DNA of 64,000 nt. It comes from Diplolepis rosae. Its lineage: Eukaryota; Arthropoda; Insecta; Hymenoptera; Diplolepididae. Both the position numbers and the translations under genes were made by a program. Of the stretch, positions 11,727-22,650 are shown one piece after another; position 1 is the stretch's first letter; each line of letters begins with the position of its first letter. The DNA is taken from contig JAPYXD010000680.1 in assembly GCA_030998225.1 (NCBI GenBank), forward strand, positions 992,001 to 1,056,000, given 5' to 3'. Under the pieces are notes generated by a model, which saw only the letters and a program-made list of their open reading frames with translations, was not told where the DNA came from and searched no databases.

Positions 11727-11990
11727 AATGTACTATTATTTGCATCGATGTTACTATCTAAAATCAACAAAAAATTTGTATCAAAAAATCTTTATTTTAT
11801 TCAAAGAAACTCTTCTCTGAGGTTCTAATAAACAAAGTAAAATCGACCGAAAGTCCTCGCTTATAGTGATTTCATCGCTTTTATGTAAATCATATTTACT
11901 TGTAGGTAAAAATAAGGTTTAAGGGTAGAGATTTCGAAGCTTATCTCTATAAAGCCGCGTGAAAGTCAATATGAGAATATCTTTACATAC

Positions 11991-12285
11991 TTGAAAATGC
12001 TTTTGAGGGAGGGTTTTGTCTGAATGGAAAGTGACTGTCTCGCAAATTCCAAACAACGGCCTCCACAGTGTCACATTCATATACTTTTGAGGCTTTGGCT
12101 AAGATTTGAGAAATGGTCAAATTATGCAGCATATTGGAAAAGGCTGAGACGTGTTTCTTCCCAGTTTTCGATATTTTCGGCCGCAAAAGGTCCGTATATC
12201 GTACAATTGTTACTTTACGGCTTATAGAGAATTTCGAGAATTTCCGGAAAAGCTTGAAGACTGATCGCGTCGACAGGCGGTACAT
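11991..12285 (-). CDS. Candidate first coding exon, possibly a mitochondrial protein
   Basis: On the minus strand an ATG at 12285, with an in-frame stop just upstream, opens 98 codons. They end at a strong donor (CAA then GTATGT, at 11990-11985). The predicted N-terminus (MYRLSTRSVFKLFRKFSKF) is rich in Arg, Lys and Ser and almost free of acidic residues, as in mitochondrial targeting peptides. The later part, with LLRPKISKTGKK and ISQILAKASKVYECDTVEAV, looks like real coding sequence and is less AT-rich than its flanks. A possible next exon on the minus strand follows an acceptor near 11770, but it runs into a stop after about 20 codons. Just upstream, minus-strand frame 12397-12315 (VFDEGNVKVPLIDSSSK) follows a good acceptor and may be an earlier exon or an upstream frame. 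I do not recognise the family. Confidence 0.4.
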
Positions 12286-12399
12286 GTATTCGAATCAATC
12301 TTGAACAAATCACTTCAGATATTGTACTTTCCGTTTACATCCACGCTTTTCGAACTGCTATCAATCAGGGGGACTTTCACGTTTCCTTCATCGAAAACT

Positions 12400-13438
12400 A
12401 GAATGGAACTGATTAGAATCTTTAACATATTTATTTCATTTCTAATACAATTTTTATCAAACACAATTATATGCATAAATAACAACTTATTTTTACTGTA
12501 TATTATATGGTGTGTACATTTTAGCAAATACTTTGTTTAATTTAATCTAATTGAATGGTAGCAATAATACAAAAGGGGACAAGCACAATTTTTTACTTTT
12601 TACAATAAAAAAGTCTGTTTGGAAAAACCCTCCAGCTTTGATAAAGTAAATCGGAAAAGTGACATTTCGATGCTTTATCGCATGTTCGCGGTAAATTTGA
12701 CTGCAAATTTCAAAGTGAATTCGTAATTTAAACAGGAAAATGTAAATTATGTTTCTTGTTATAAAATAGATAAATTGAGCAATAAAAGGTTTTACTTTTG
12801 CAAGTTTTGTCACTTGAATTGGACTATTTACCATTCAATTATTGGAAAATGAAACAAAATGGTAATTAGTGCAATTCAAGTGGTAATATTTGCAAAACTA
12901 GAATGTATTATTCACTATTTTGCCTTTCAGGATGCAAACTAACAATTTAAAATGGCACTTTTAGCTATTTTCTTTATTGGGTGTATAATAAACTAATTCT
13001 TCAGTTGACCTAACTAAATTTTGATTGGATTAGGTAAATATTTCTTTGAGTGCTTAAAATAGTCGCCCAATTCTATAAGAAATTTCGACTTCCGTGCAAA
13101 CCATTAATTTAAACTTTGAATCATAGTAACAGTAATTTGAATCACCCATTTTAAAAAACTTCGAAATTAGTTGGTTGTATAATGATAAAATTTGAACCTC
13201 TACCCGTCAAATGAAATAATTTCTTCATACTTAAATTTTTTTAAACAAAAAAAAATCATTTTAACAAAAAATAATAATTTTCTTTGAATTACATTTGTCT
13301 ATCTTCTAATAGGTTACAATTTTATAGAGATTTGTATTCTTTTCTACTTTTTATATTTTTCTGATATCCATCAACATGGATCATGGAATTAGTAATACTT
13401 TTTTTATTCAAAATTCGAAAGTTATTTTCTGTTTACAG
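12400..13438. other. AT-rich DNA, no supported feature
   Basis: Apart from weak open frames on the minus strand at 12547-12834 without recognisable motifs, nothing is supported. Confidence 0.45.
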
Positions 13439-13537
13439 CGATTGAAGCTCAACCCACAAGAGAAACCTATTAGAAATAAACTGACAATACCTCCTGGTGA
13501 GGTGGTTTCTAATCCAATAATGAACATTCGTGTATGA
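13439..13537 (+). CDS. Candidate terminal exon of an unknown gene
   Basis: A near-ideal acceptor (TTATTTTCTGTTTACAG) is followed at once by an open frame beginning RLKLNPQEKPIRNKL. It continues with TIPPGEVVSNPIMNIRV to a TGA at 13535-13537. Its composition is less AT-rich than the flanks. No upstream exon could be linked to it and the protein is not recognised. It may instead be a decayed gene piece. The overlapping minus-strand frame is taken as a shadow. Confidence 0.33.
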   Translation, partial: RLKLNPQEKPIRNKLTIPPGEVVSNPIMNIRV

Positions 13538-14033
13538 GAGCTTTTTAAAAGCTTTACTTCATGCGTTGACCGGAAAAGAGAATAAAAATAAAAAAATCTC
13601 ATTAGTAACTCAGCAAAGCTGTACAATGACCCTTCATCACACTTCTTCGTACTATTGAACATTTAGAGAATAGTTTCTTTGAAATAAGTACAGGGTGGGC
13701 CATCTAAAATTTGGAATTTGAATCAGCTATAAAAAAAACTTATAGATATTTTTGCAAAATATTTTTAATTTTTGCAAAGATTCATTTATGAGAATTTCGT
13801 AAAATCTTTCATATTTGTTACGGACAGTTGCCTAAAATATCCAACTTTAAAAGAATAATTCCGAATTTTTTCTAAAAATTACCAAGAATTTGTAGGAAAA
13901 CGCAAAAAATGTTATAAATTAAATCGGATTCTCGATAACGAATTACTAATGGTTTTACGAAAAGACCCTAAAATTAAAATGAAAACATATTTCTCCATGA
14001 AAAATGTGGAATAATCTCTAATAAATTAATCAT

Positions 14034-14308
14034 ACTCTCTAAATCTGAATCAGTCAAAATCTACTGATTTTCAGTGAAATTTTACTGATTCAAATAGCTA
14101 AAAAGAGGTTACTGCGAATCAGTCAAATTTCACTGATTATTTCAGTGAAAAGTAACTGATTTAACAGTGGAAAATATTGTTTTCATTAATTAAACAGTGA
14201 AAATTAACAGATTTAACAGTGAAAAATATTGTTTCCACTGATGATTCAGTGAAAAGGCAAATCACTGATTCAATCAGTGAAAATTTGACTGATTCAGATT
14301 TAGAGAGT
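14034..14308. mobile_element. MITE with ACTCTCTAAATC ends
   Basis: ACTCTCTAAATCTGAATCAG at the left is inverted at the right end. The interior is a string of CAGTGAAAA and ACTGATT motifs in both orientations. The element at 33267-33522 has closely similar ends (ACTCCCTGAATCC) and the same interior motif. Confidence 0.75.
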
Positions 14309-14678
14309 AGGAGTATTTGTTGAAATATTTGACAGCGTGTCTAATACTGATTTTCGTTTAATTCAGTTACTTTTTGTGTAAATGAAAATGTTTGCATAGA
14401 TTTACCTCCAAAATGTATCAATTAACTATATTATTAATCTTCAAAATTAATTAATATTAGCCAAATTGAACACAAAGTGTTGATATTTTATTTAAATTAG
14501 TGTCACATAACTTTATTATTTCACCATAAACATGAGGGACATCACGGTATCTTATAAAATTAGTCAATAGAGTCTGATTTAGCCCGATTGACCCGATTCT
14601 GAAACATCATTTAAGGGGTTGTACTACTCATCAATTTTTTTTATTTGTAGTAGTAGTTTTTGCCGGGACAATATAATT

Positions 14679-15269
14679 CTTCAAAATATATACGAAAGTC
14701 TAAATGCCGTCGTCTGGTCTATTGAGCCGAAAGCGATATCCAGCGGTAAAAGCGTAGTTAATATTGTAATTAACATTGCTGTTATTATATACAATGCAGT
14801 GGCGTAGTTACCGGGGGGTTGCACGTGGCAATCACCGGGGCCCTCTAACTCAGGGGCCCCCAAATTCCTAGGCCATCTATAGATTGGTTCTTCCAATACC
14901 AATTATTGTATTTCTAAACAAATACAAAAAATGTTAATATTATTGTGTTATAAATATATTGAGATTTTTTTTAATTAGGGGGCCCAAAGAAATTTCCCAC
15001 CTGGGCCCCGGAAGGTGCAGCTACGCCACTGTTACATTAAAGGTTTTCGAGGACTGTTAGATGTCATAAGACCACTTCAATTCAAGATCAGTTCAGAATT
15101 ATACAATTTTTCCATGGAAGTCGATCAACGTCGAATTAAAGCTGCAAACCGCTCAGCATCGAAACTTCGAAAAAGCGCTCGGAAAGACCATATGTCGCTT
15201 AGAAAAGAAGCAGAAGAGGAAAACTCATGCTTGGAAGGGCAGTTATACGGTGCTGGGATAACAGAGTAA
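14679..15269 (+). pseudogene. C-terminal remnant of a transposon-type protein, split by a hAT MITE
   Basis: The left part reads ESLNAVVWSIEPKAI and then SSGKSVVNIVINIAVIIYN up to 14796. After the 235-bp MITE the frame resumes, with a small shift, as a Lys/Arg-rich tail (EVDQRRIKAANRSASKLRK) ending LYGAGITE and a stop. A W-x-x-x-P-K block, a basic helical tail and an LYGxGI terminus form a pattern I have seen in multicopy insect and cnidarian transposon-like proteins, but I cannot name the family. A similar tail (EEGVLYRPGIAD) ends at 43510. Confidence 0.5.
14797..15031. mobile_element. hAT-like MITE
   Basis: CAGTGGCGTAGTTACCGGGG opens the element and CAGCTACGCCACTG closes it. These tips are typical of many animal hAT MITEs. 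GC-rich subterminal arms flank an AT-rich centre. The flanking 8-bp target copies are only partly alike (about 5 of 8), suggesting an old insertion. It interrupts the transposon-type pseudogene. Confidence 0.8.
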
Positions 15270-17716
15270 AGGTAACAAAATTAGCAAGTCGAAATTTTGA
15301 ATATTTCATATAGTAAATCCTTTTTGAAACTTTAAACGGGTTTTTCTCGAAACAATGTTTTTCAAATTGGCGTATATCGTAACCCGTTCAAGTTTTGTCG
15401 GATTCACTTGAAATTTTAGCTCTAACTTCTTAGATAGATTATCTAAGGAAATACACACGATTTTTAAGATTGATAAATAATTACGTTTTTTATAAACAAT
15501 TTAAAGTCGATTTTTAGCCAAAAAATAAAAAAGGAAATTCAAACTGATGCCAATTTGCAAATTTAAAGAAAAAATTTATAATCCTGGGTAAAAATTTTTC
15601 TTTTGCTCTAGGTGGTGTTCAGAGACTGCTATGTTGTACGCCGATTTCCTCCTCGGAAAAAACACATGTTCAAGTTACCAAGTACCATGACGCCATTTTG
15701 TATCGTAAAAAATAAAAATAAATTTGTATACCTTAATACATGTATAACAGAGTCTCAAAATTTCATTTTAATCCATTGACTAGTTTTCGAGACAAAAATT
15801 CCCAAAAAAAGATTTATTTTTCAATGTGCCTGGGTAGTATAACCTCTTAAATCAGTTCGTTCAATCGGATTTAATCGGTTCTGCACCGTTAAATCAGATT
15901 CAATTATTTGAATGTGTTTTCGAATTTGGCCAATCGGACTTAATCGGATTCAACCATATACCTCTATAAGAATTTACAAGTTTCAGAGATTTCCCCATGA
16001 AAAATCTATCCAGTAGTATTTGGTATGTTAGAATTATATTTTTAATAAAATCTGGATTTTCCCTATTCCCATTATACAATGTTTTTCGCGATGGTCACCG
16101 CGTTCGCGGCCGAGTGTTAGTTGCACGTATTTACATAAATGACTTATGGCCATCGGATATTACACCCCACGGCATTCAGGGATTCAGATATCTTTGATGT
16201 GACATTCGTGGCAGGGTTTTAAATGAGGGATACTCGTAACGAGCCAGTGTTGAATAACATATGAAGATATATAGCAAAATTGCGTTACTCCATTTCTAGA
16301 CACTCTTCTGCAAAAGAAAGTATGATAACCTGAACTTCATTTCACTTAAATTCAAATTTAATTTCCGCTGGACAAGATCTACTATCTCAATTCAACTCGA
16401 GTACTTGAATCCGAGAAAGATTAATGTCTCCATTTGCAGAATAAAAATTTTGTCATTTAATTTCAGTAACAGTAAGTTCAGGAACAAAGTACTTTAGTAC
16501 TTTTTTGATCAGCAATAATCAGAATTTGCTTCATAAATTTGAATTATGAGGAAAATAATGCAAGATGCTCGTGATTTCAAATCTTGATTAATTTCTCAAA
16601 AAACTCCCACCGGCTATCATTTATGCCGGTGTTGAAACTAAACACATTGACTCATCAACGAACGTATATTTTATACTGAAATATAAGCAACAGTATCCTT
16701 TATGGGAATTTGATACCAACAAATTATTCATGATGTTCTGCTAGAAAATGAAATTGGACTCTTTCATTAAACTTTTTTACATGTAAAAGTGTTGAAAGGA
16801 ATTTTTAAAAAATCTACTCGGCTTGCTTCAGGGACGTAGGGACTCAAGTTTATTCTTCACGATTTATTACTATAACTCAAGTAAATTTTATAATATTGTT
16901 GATGTGAATCTACTTTTCTCAAAGTTACTTCGATTTTGAGGAATACATTCTCATCATAGAATGAAATTCACTTAGTTTTCCATATTCTAATTTTACTTTT
17001 GCTGCAATTTTCAAGGTTAAAAAAGTGAATAAAAATTCATGCAGTGGAATTTTTTAAGAATTTTTGAAACACTAAATGTTTTTATCATTCTAGAACGTTT
17101 CATCAGATAAGGCCACGTCAGTTGGCTTACAAAAGATAACGAAGCTTGTGACAGTTTATTTCTAGTATACTCCATCTGGAAGTTTAGGTGCACGTAACAT
17201 TTTTAATACTTGTACAATTATAGTATGATTTGTTAATTTTTTTGTGAAAAATAGCGAGAAATTTAAACAGTGGAATTTTAGTGAACTCAAAGACCTGTTG
17301 TTTTTATACGAGAAGGAAATAATCTGTAGTAAGAATAAGAAATATTTATGTAAGTAAAAACAAAATTAGGCCCATTTCTATGTTTTTCAAAATATATAAG
17401 TTTCAACTGTTTGATTGATTTCAGGATTTTTTTACTTCTCAATAATTTTCATATATCTGTATATTTAGACCAAAGTTTGTTTTATTAACTTTAACAACCT
17501 TATTACTTTATTTTCATGTTTATTTCACTTGCCAAGATAATTTAAATATTTTTTATATACAAAATTCAAAGCATGAAATAATATTGATGTGAGCTCCATT
17601 AATTCTGTTCTTGACAATTGCTCCAAAAATACTTAACAAAGAGGGGATAATCCAGATTCAATTCTCAACCATCATGTGTTCTGTTATCAGCTGTTAACCG
17701 AAATAGTCGTCTGGCT
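15270..17716. other. No supported gene; GC-richer patch at 16085-16240
   Basis: Most of this is AT-rich without motifs. The patch at 16085-16240 is CpG-richer and could be an old repeat or an untranslated exon of the downstream gene. No splice or protein evidence decides between these. Confidence 0.4.
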
Positions 17717-17897
17717 CACGGAGAAAAATAGTTCAAGTAATTTTACTTAACTCTCGATCAAAGTTGCGACACATGGACAAGTTAGAAATTATTTAGTATC
17801 ACTGTAATTATTTGTCATGTATTAAATGTTCAAGAATTAATCATAAATAAGAAAAATTCAGAAGTGTGGAGTAAAGTATGAAAACGTGCATTAAAGA

Positions 17898-18540
17898 TTT
17901 CTAAATAGTATACTATGCAACTAGGAAAAAAAAATTTATTTTACGAGTGTGAAGTTTGATGCCCGAGCAATGCTCAGAAAATAGATTTTTCTACTAGCGG
18001 GCCATAAAGTGGACTTTATTGCCCCGTGCGGGGCAAACAAATCCACTTTCTGACCCGCTAGTAGAAAAAAAAATCGTGTGCAACACGGAAAAAACACTTA
18101 TTTTACTCGTGTGGTTGTTACCCTCGCTTTGCTCGGGCATCAAACTTCACACTCGCAAAATAAATTTTTTTTTCCCTAGTTGCACAATGTACTATTGTTT
18201 CCCCCGCACGGGGCAATAAAATCCACTTTATGAGCCGCTAGTAGAAAATAGTACATTGTGCAACTAGGAAAAAAAAAATTTATTTTGCGAGTGTGAAGTT
18301 TGATGCCCGAGCAAAGCGAGGGTAACAATCACACGAGTAAAATAAATGTTTTTCCCGTGTTGCACACGATTTTTTTTCTACTAGCGGGCCATAAAGTGGA
18401 CTTTATTTGCACAACGTACTATTCCCGTGTTGCACACGATTTTTTTTCTACTATAGGGTCAGAAAGTGGATTTTTTTGCCCCGAACGGGGCAATAAAGTC
18501 CACTTTATGGCCCGCTAGTAGAAAATAGTATATTACATTA
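17898..18540. repeat. Cluster of overlapping fold-back repeats
   Basis: At least three modules recur in both orientations: GAGTGTGAAGTTTGATGCCC with GAGCAAAGCGAGGG, the block CTACTAGCGGGCCATAAAGT, and the tip AGTACATTGTGCAACTAGG. Almost every segment can pair with another within 600 bp. Open frames here are products of the repeats. Confidence 0.75.
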
Positions 18541-18786
18541 CAAGGGGCGAAACAGAGCGATTGCATGAGTGTGAAGTTTGCTGCCCGAGTGAAACAAGGG
18601 CTGCAATCACACGAATTGCTTTCGCTGTGTTTTGTTTCGAGTAATGTATACTATTTTTCATAGCGCCTCCTTTGAAAATCCGATTTTCGGTACCTGTAGA
18701 GCGGGTAGTTTCAATCGTAGTTTCAACCCGCTCTACAGGTACCGCAAATCGGATTTTCAAAGGAGGCGCTATGAAAAATATATACT
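18521..18786. repeat. GCCCGAG-type fold-back plus a 60-bp perfect-type inverted repeat
   Basis: The left part (AGTATATTACATTACAAG to about 18655) is a relative of 46427-46612. From 18656 a 60-bp arm containing GCGCCTCCTTTGAAAATCCG is repeated in reverse with about a 10-bp centre and almost no mismatches, suggesting recent formation. Confidence 0.75.
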
Positions 18787-19249
18787 ATTACTCGTAGTAA
18801 AATTATAAAGAACCAATCTTTTATTCAATCACAAAAATACTAGAGCTTTCCGTTTATTCTACTCTATGCTTCACTCTATAGTTGAGTAAATCGTGAGTCG
18901 CAAGACTCGTTCCTGCACCCAGTCGGATAATTAATTATTTCCTTAATTTATTAATAAAATGATATTTAACATTTATTATTCTTACATTATATAATATTTA
19001 ATGTTTTTACATAAATTATAATAAATATTTAATTTTAAAATATTAAATATAATTTAAACATATTATTATTATACATTTTGTTTTAAATTATATAACAATA
19101 ATATTTAATATTCAATATTCTGAACACTACTACTACCTACATTATCAAAAGGTCGTTAGTCGCATATCAGATAGGATACGTTGCCGACAGGTGTCCTCGT
19201 AGACAATTTCAAACTATTATATCGCAATAAATGCTGATGAAATTCAAAC

Positions 19250-19404
19250 TTTAAAGCATTCAAAAATCTTTCTGTGGAAAAAAAAGACACTTTCAACTGC
19301 GCTGGGATACGAGCCCAGGTCTTTCGATTGCCGGCCGACTGGTCTAATGAACTGAGCTACACAGGCGTCCTCAAAAGCGTCTTTTTTCCTCAAAAAGATT
19401 TTCA
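19250..19404 (-). repeat. tRNA-derived SINE, with a second tail head to head
   Basis: On the minus strand the unit starts GGACGCCTGTGTAGCTCAGT, contains a tRNA-type A box (TAGCTCAGTTCATTAGA) and a B box (GGGCTCGTATCCC), then a unit-specific tail ending in CCACAGAAAGATTT. Directly beside its head, at 19374-19404, lies another copy of the tail on the plus strand. No proper tRNA acceptor stem forms, so it is a SINE and not a tRNA gene. Confidence 0.75.
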
Positions 19405-19560
19405 AATTCTTTACAATAATGATTAATGATAGTATTGACTTTTTCATTTTCAACTCCATTCGATTTTATCATCTAATAATTATTCTTCGAAATTTGATTG
19501 AAGTACTCAGTTTAGTTGAAATAGGTAACAGATTTGAAAAGATTCATTTGGTAGAAATAG

Positions 19561-19650
19561 GCGTGGTCGAGCGGTTAACATGCGTTAGTTATAGGTCGCA
19601 AGGTGCGTCGTTAGGTATGTTGTTGGTTCGAATCTCGTAGACAAGACAAT
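19561..19650 (+). repeat. tRNA-Leu/Ser-like SINE head or tRNA pseudogene
   Basis: TGGTCGAGCGGTTAA resembles the A box of class II tRNAs and GGTTCGAATC is a B box 55 bp later. The acceptor and T stems are badly mismatched, so a working tRNA is unlikely. Confidence 0.6.
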
Positions 19651-20079
19651 TTTTATAAAAGAAATTCCACGAAAACTTGAGTGGAAAAAAAGAATTTATA
19701 TAAATAAATTAAATATTTTGATTTTTTATCATTTATTACTTATACGATCCCGAATCTATTGTTACTTTGAGGTCAATTTAGTAAAAAAAAAGTAATTTTT
19801 CCTGCCCTGTTTTAGTCTAACAGTTTATATAATTTATTCAAAAGTTTCATATAATCTAGTTATATAGATTCCTTAAGTGCAATAAATTCTTGATTCATAA
19901 ATTTTTCTTAATTCATTATAATTGCTTCTTTATTTTTTACTTATATTTATTAAATTAAAGTGATTTTATAAAAATTTAAGGTTGCTTCGTTATTTATGAA
20001 AAAAATCACTGACGGCTCTGGAACTTACAGATTATCTAAATAAAATATGCTAGATTCATTTGGAAAAAAATACCATGGT

Positions 20080-20520
20080 TGACGATGTCATTACCAAAAA
20101 AATCGCTACCGAAAAAGTGTCAGTTTAGCACGTAGTCTTATGGGACACCTTATCAAAATCGGCGAAACTGGAAAAAAGTCACGATTCCCCATAAATCAAA
20201 TATATACTAATACTTTCGATTTCGAAGAATCTATTAGTTTTATAAAAACAAAGGGTTGACGACTTCAATAAAGAGAAAATTGCGAGAAAAGTGCAGAATA
20301 TAAAAATAGCCTCGAGGTGAAACTAATATATTTTTACTATCGCCTTTTTCTAGCGACATTTCGCCAATTCCTTACTCTTCCACTTAAATGTGACTATAAT
20401 ACGTATGATTATCAAAAAAATAAATAGCAATGAGCATTCATGTAAAACGTGCCCCCACGGTTTCCCTCATTTCATACGACACCAAACGCCGAAGCTACCT
20501 TAAACAGCAAAGGTCTTGAT
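20080..20520 (+). repeat. Dispersed repeat, copy 1
   Basis: Two blocks match 57170-57420: one around CAAATATATACTAATRCTTT and one around GCAATGAGCATTCATG leading to CACCAAACGCCGAAGCTACC. Copy 1 carries about 110 bp more between the blocks. The nature of the element is unknown. Confidence 0.65.
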
Positions 20521-21203
20521 AAGTGTATTACATAAAATATAAAAATTCCACACAGGATTTAGATTCCACATACATTTCTTAGGCACAATAAACATTTAGA
20601 ATTCACAATTGTAAAGTCCATATTTTCATAATATACAACACAGAAAATAGAAGAACTTCAAAATTTAGTTTCATTAAACTTCATACGTAGTTATAAGAAA
20701 AATGTATACTAAATATTAATTAATAATTACATTATAATATATTGTATATATTAATGATTATGATTATAATAATTAATTAATTAATAATTATGATTATAAT
20801 AATTAATTAATTAATTATATTGATTTTTAAATATACTTTATGAATAATTTATGAGAAAAGTTGATTTACTTTTACTTGAGTCGGGCTCAAGAACTCTAGT
20901 CACGACACTGGTACTCTCACAAGCTCTGAATAATTCTTGCAGTCACTATATAAGAAAGTTGCAAGTTTTATGTTACAGTGTTGTGAGCGAGCGTGTGCGT
21001 GATTCAACGAAAGCGTATCATCCTCTATATAAGTGTAGTTATTAGGTTTATATTTGTGAAGTTGTATATTCATGTGCATTTGTGATGAAACATGTGATTT
21101 TTGCGACTGAATGGTGTAAATGTATTTGTATGCTGTTTATGTATGTATCGGATGACTAATGGCAGGCTCGAAGTACGGATTTCTTTTATTCAAGAGAATC
21201 ATA
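20521..21203. other. AT-rich DNA with a TAATTAAT simple-sequence patch
   Basis: The stretch 20715-20820 is low-complexity TAATTAATTA-type sequence. The less AT-rich part at 20870-21050 has TATATAAG motifs but no supported gene or long terminal repeat partner. Confidence 0.45.
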
Positions 21204-21794
21204 ACACATCACTCAATAAATTTCCGGTCTGATATATAGATGGCACCACTGTTGTCAAATTCATATTTTCTGGATAGTACCAACCTTCGAACGTTGACTG
21301 TCAAAATTTTATGACAATCTGATGTTTAGTCATTGCTTTTTAATGGGAAAAAATACTGTTGAAGCAAAGCAGTGGCTGAATAAGCTTTATGGGGACTCTG
21401 AACCAGAAAAATCAACAATCATCAACTAATATGACGAATTTAAACGGGGTCGTACAAACACCGATGACGCTGAACGCTCTGGTTGCCCAAAATTAGCAGT
21501 TGTTCCGGAAAACATAACAAAAGTAAACAAAATAGTTTTGGGCGATCGTAAATTAAAGTTACGTGAGATATCTGACACTCTAATGATAACAAAAAGTAGT
21601 GTGTTTACAATTTTTGCACGAATCTTTGGGGATGCGTAAGTTGATTTCGAAGTGGGTGCCACGTTTGCTCACACCCGACCAAAAACAACAACGCGTCGAG
21701 GATTCAGAGCGCTGTTTGGAGCTATTCAAGTGAGGTAAAAAGGATTTTCTGCGTCGGTATGTGACAATGGATGAAACATGAATCCACCGCTACA

Positions 21795-22015
21795 CAGAGC
21801 TCCCAAACTTGAAACGCCGCTGGCGAGCCGCTGGCGGGGAACCGTCCCCACGCATCGGCCGCCCGCCGTTGCCCCTCAGCTACCTTCCCCATAAACTCGA
21901 TACCCCGCCAGCCTCGTCTTTCTATTTGAATGGCAAGGTAGCTGAGGGGCAACGGCGGGCGGCCGAGGCGTGGGGACGGTTCCCCGCCAGCGGCGTTTCA
22001 AGTTTGGGAGCTCTG
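21795..22015. mobile_element. GC-rich palindromic hAT-type MITE with exact 8-bp duplication
   Basis: CAGAGCTCCCAAACTTG begins the element and its inverse ends it. CCGCTACA is duplicated exactly on both sides (21787-21794 and 22016-22023). Arms of about 85 bp are nearly identical and much more GC-rich than the surroundings. An 8-bp duplication with a CA tip suggests hAT. The exact duplication points to a young insertion. Confidence 0.88.
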
Positions 22016-22280
22016 CCGCTACATACCTGAAACAAAAAGATCGTCAGCTGAGTGGACAGCAGCTGGTGAAAGCCGTCCAAAGCGTCCAAAAACTCAACAG
22101 TGGGCTGGCAAGGTTATAGCATGCGTATTTTGGGACGTGCATGGTATTCTAAAGGGTTTTCCAATAGGGACATAACAATCTCGTATCTTTATATGAACGC
22201 ACCCTTAAACTATTTCAATGAACTGTCAATGTCAAAACGTTAGTTAAAGTCAACATTTTCATCATGGTAAAATTCACAAA

Positions 22281-22549
22281 TTATACGATCTGAACTTGCA
22301 TTCTCACACTCTCTCAGTGAGGGCACATGATCTGTCGTCTATCCAACGCATTTTTTTGATTGGTTAATCTTTAATTGCTAATTACTCGGTAATTATACAC
22401 TTCACAAATTTTTTGTATTAGAATTTCTTACTCAATTTTTTTGGAATTCAAAAATATAAATATGTACCTTGAGTACCGGGACACCCTGTATATTGGCCCG
22501 CAGATTTCAAACAGATGATGCACTAAAAATTCTATATAAAGAGTTTACC
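22281..22549 (-). repeat. Inserted arm of the CAGGGTGTCCC MITE with flank
   Basis: This matches, in reverse, 6688-6900 of the first copy. It also shares about 50 bp beyond the tip (ATTGGCCYGYAGATTT to AAAATTCTATATA), which lies next to the tip at 7554-7603 too. The shared flank shows that a larger repeat unit was copied. Confidence 0.75.
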
Positions 22550-22650
22550 AATAGGGACATAACAATTTCGTATCTTTATATGAACGCGCCCTTAAACTCT
22601 TTTAATGAACTGTCAATGTCAAAACGTTAGTTAAAGTCAACATTTTCATC

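Noticed and set aside
12024..12304. Plus-strand open frames
   Set aside because: They overlap the better minus-strand exon candidate and look like its shadows.
13692..13720. Transposon tip CAGGGTGGGCCATCTAAAAT
   Set aside because: No matching inverted end or transposase was found nearby. A lone tip-like sequence is not enough.
19261..19370. tRNA gene on the minus strand
   Set aside because: A and B boxes are present, but the acceptor and anticodon arms do not fold, and a SINE tail shared with 2253-2336 follows.
20430..20518. Short frame MSIHVKRAPT... also present at 57330
   Set aside because: Differences between the two copies mostly change amino acids, so there is no sign of protein constraint. 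It is part of a dispersed repeat.
20700..20820. Possible origin or matrix-attachment region in TAATTAAT sequence
   Set aside because: It is simple AT repeat without further evidence.
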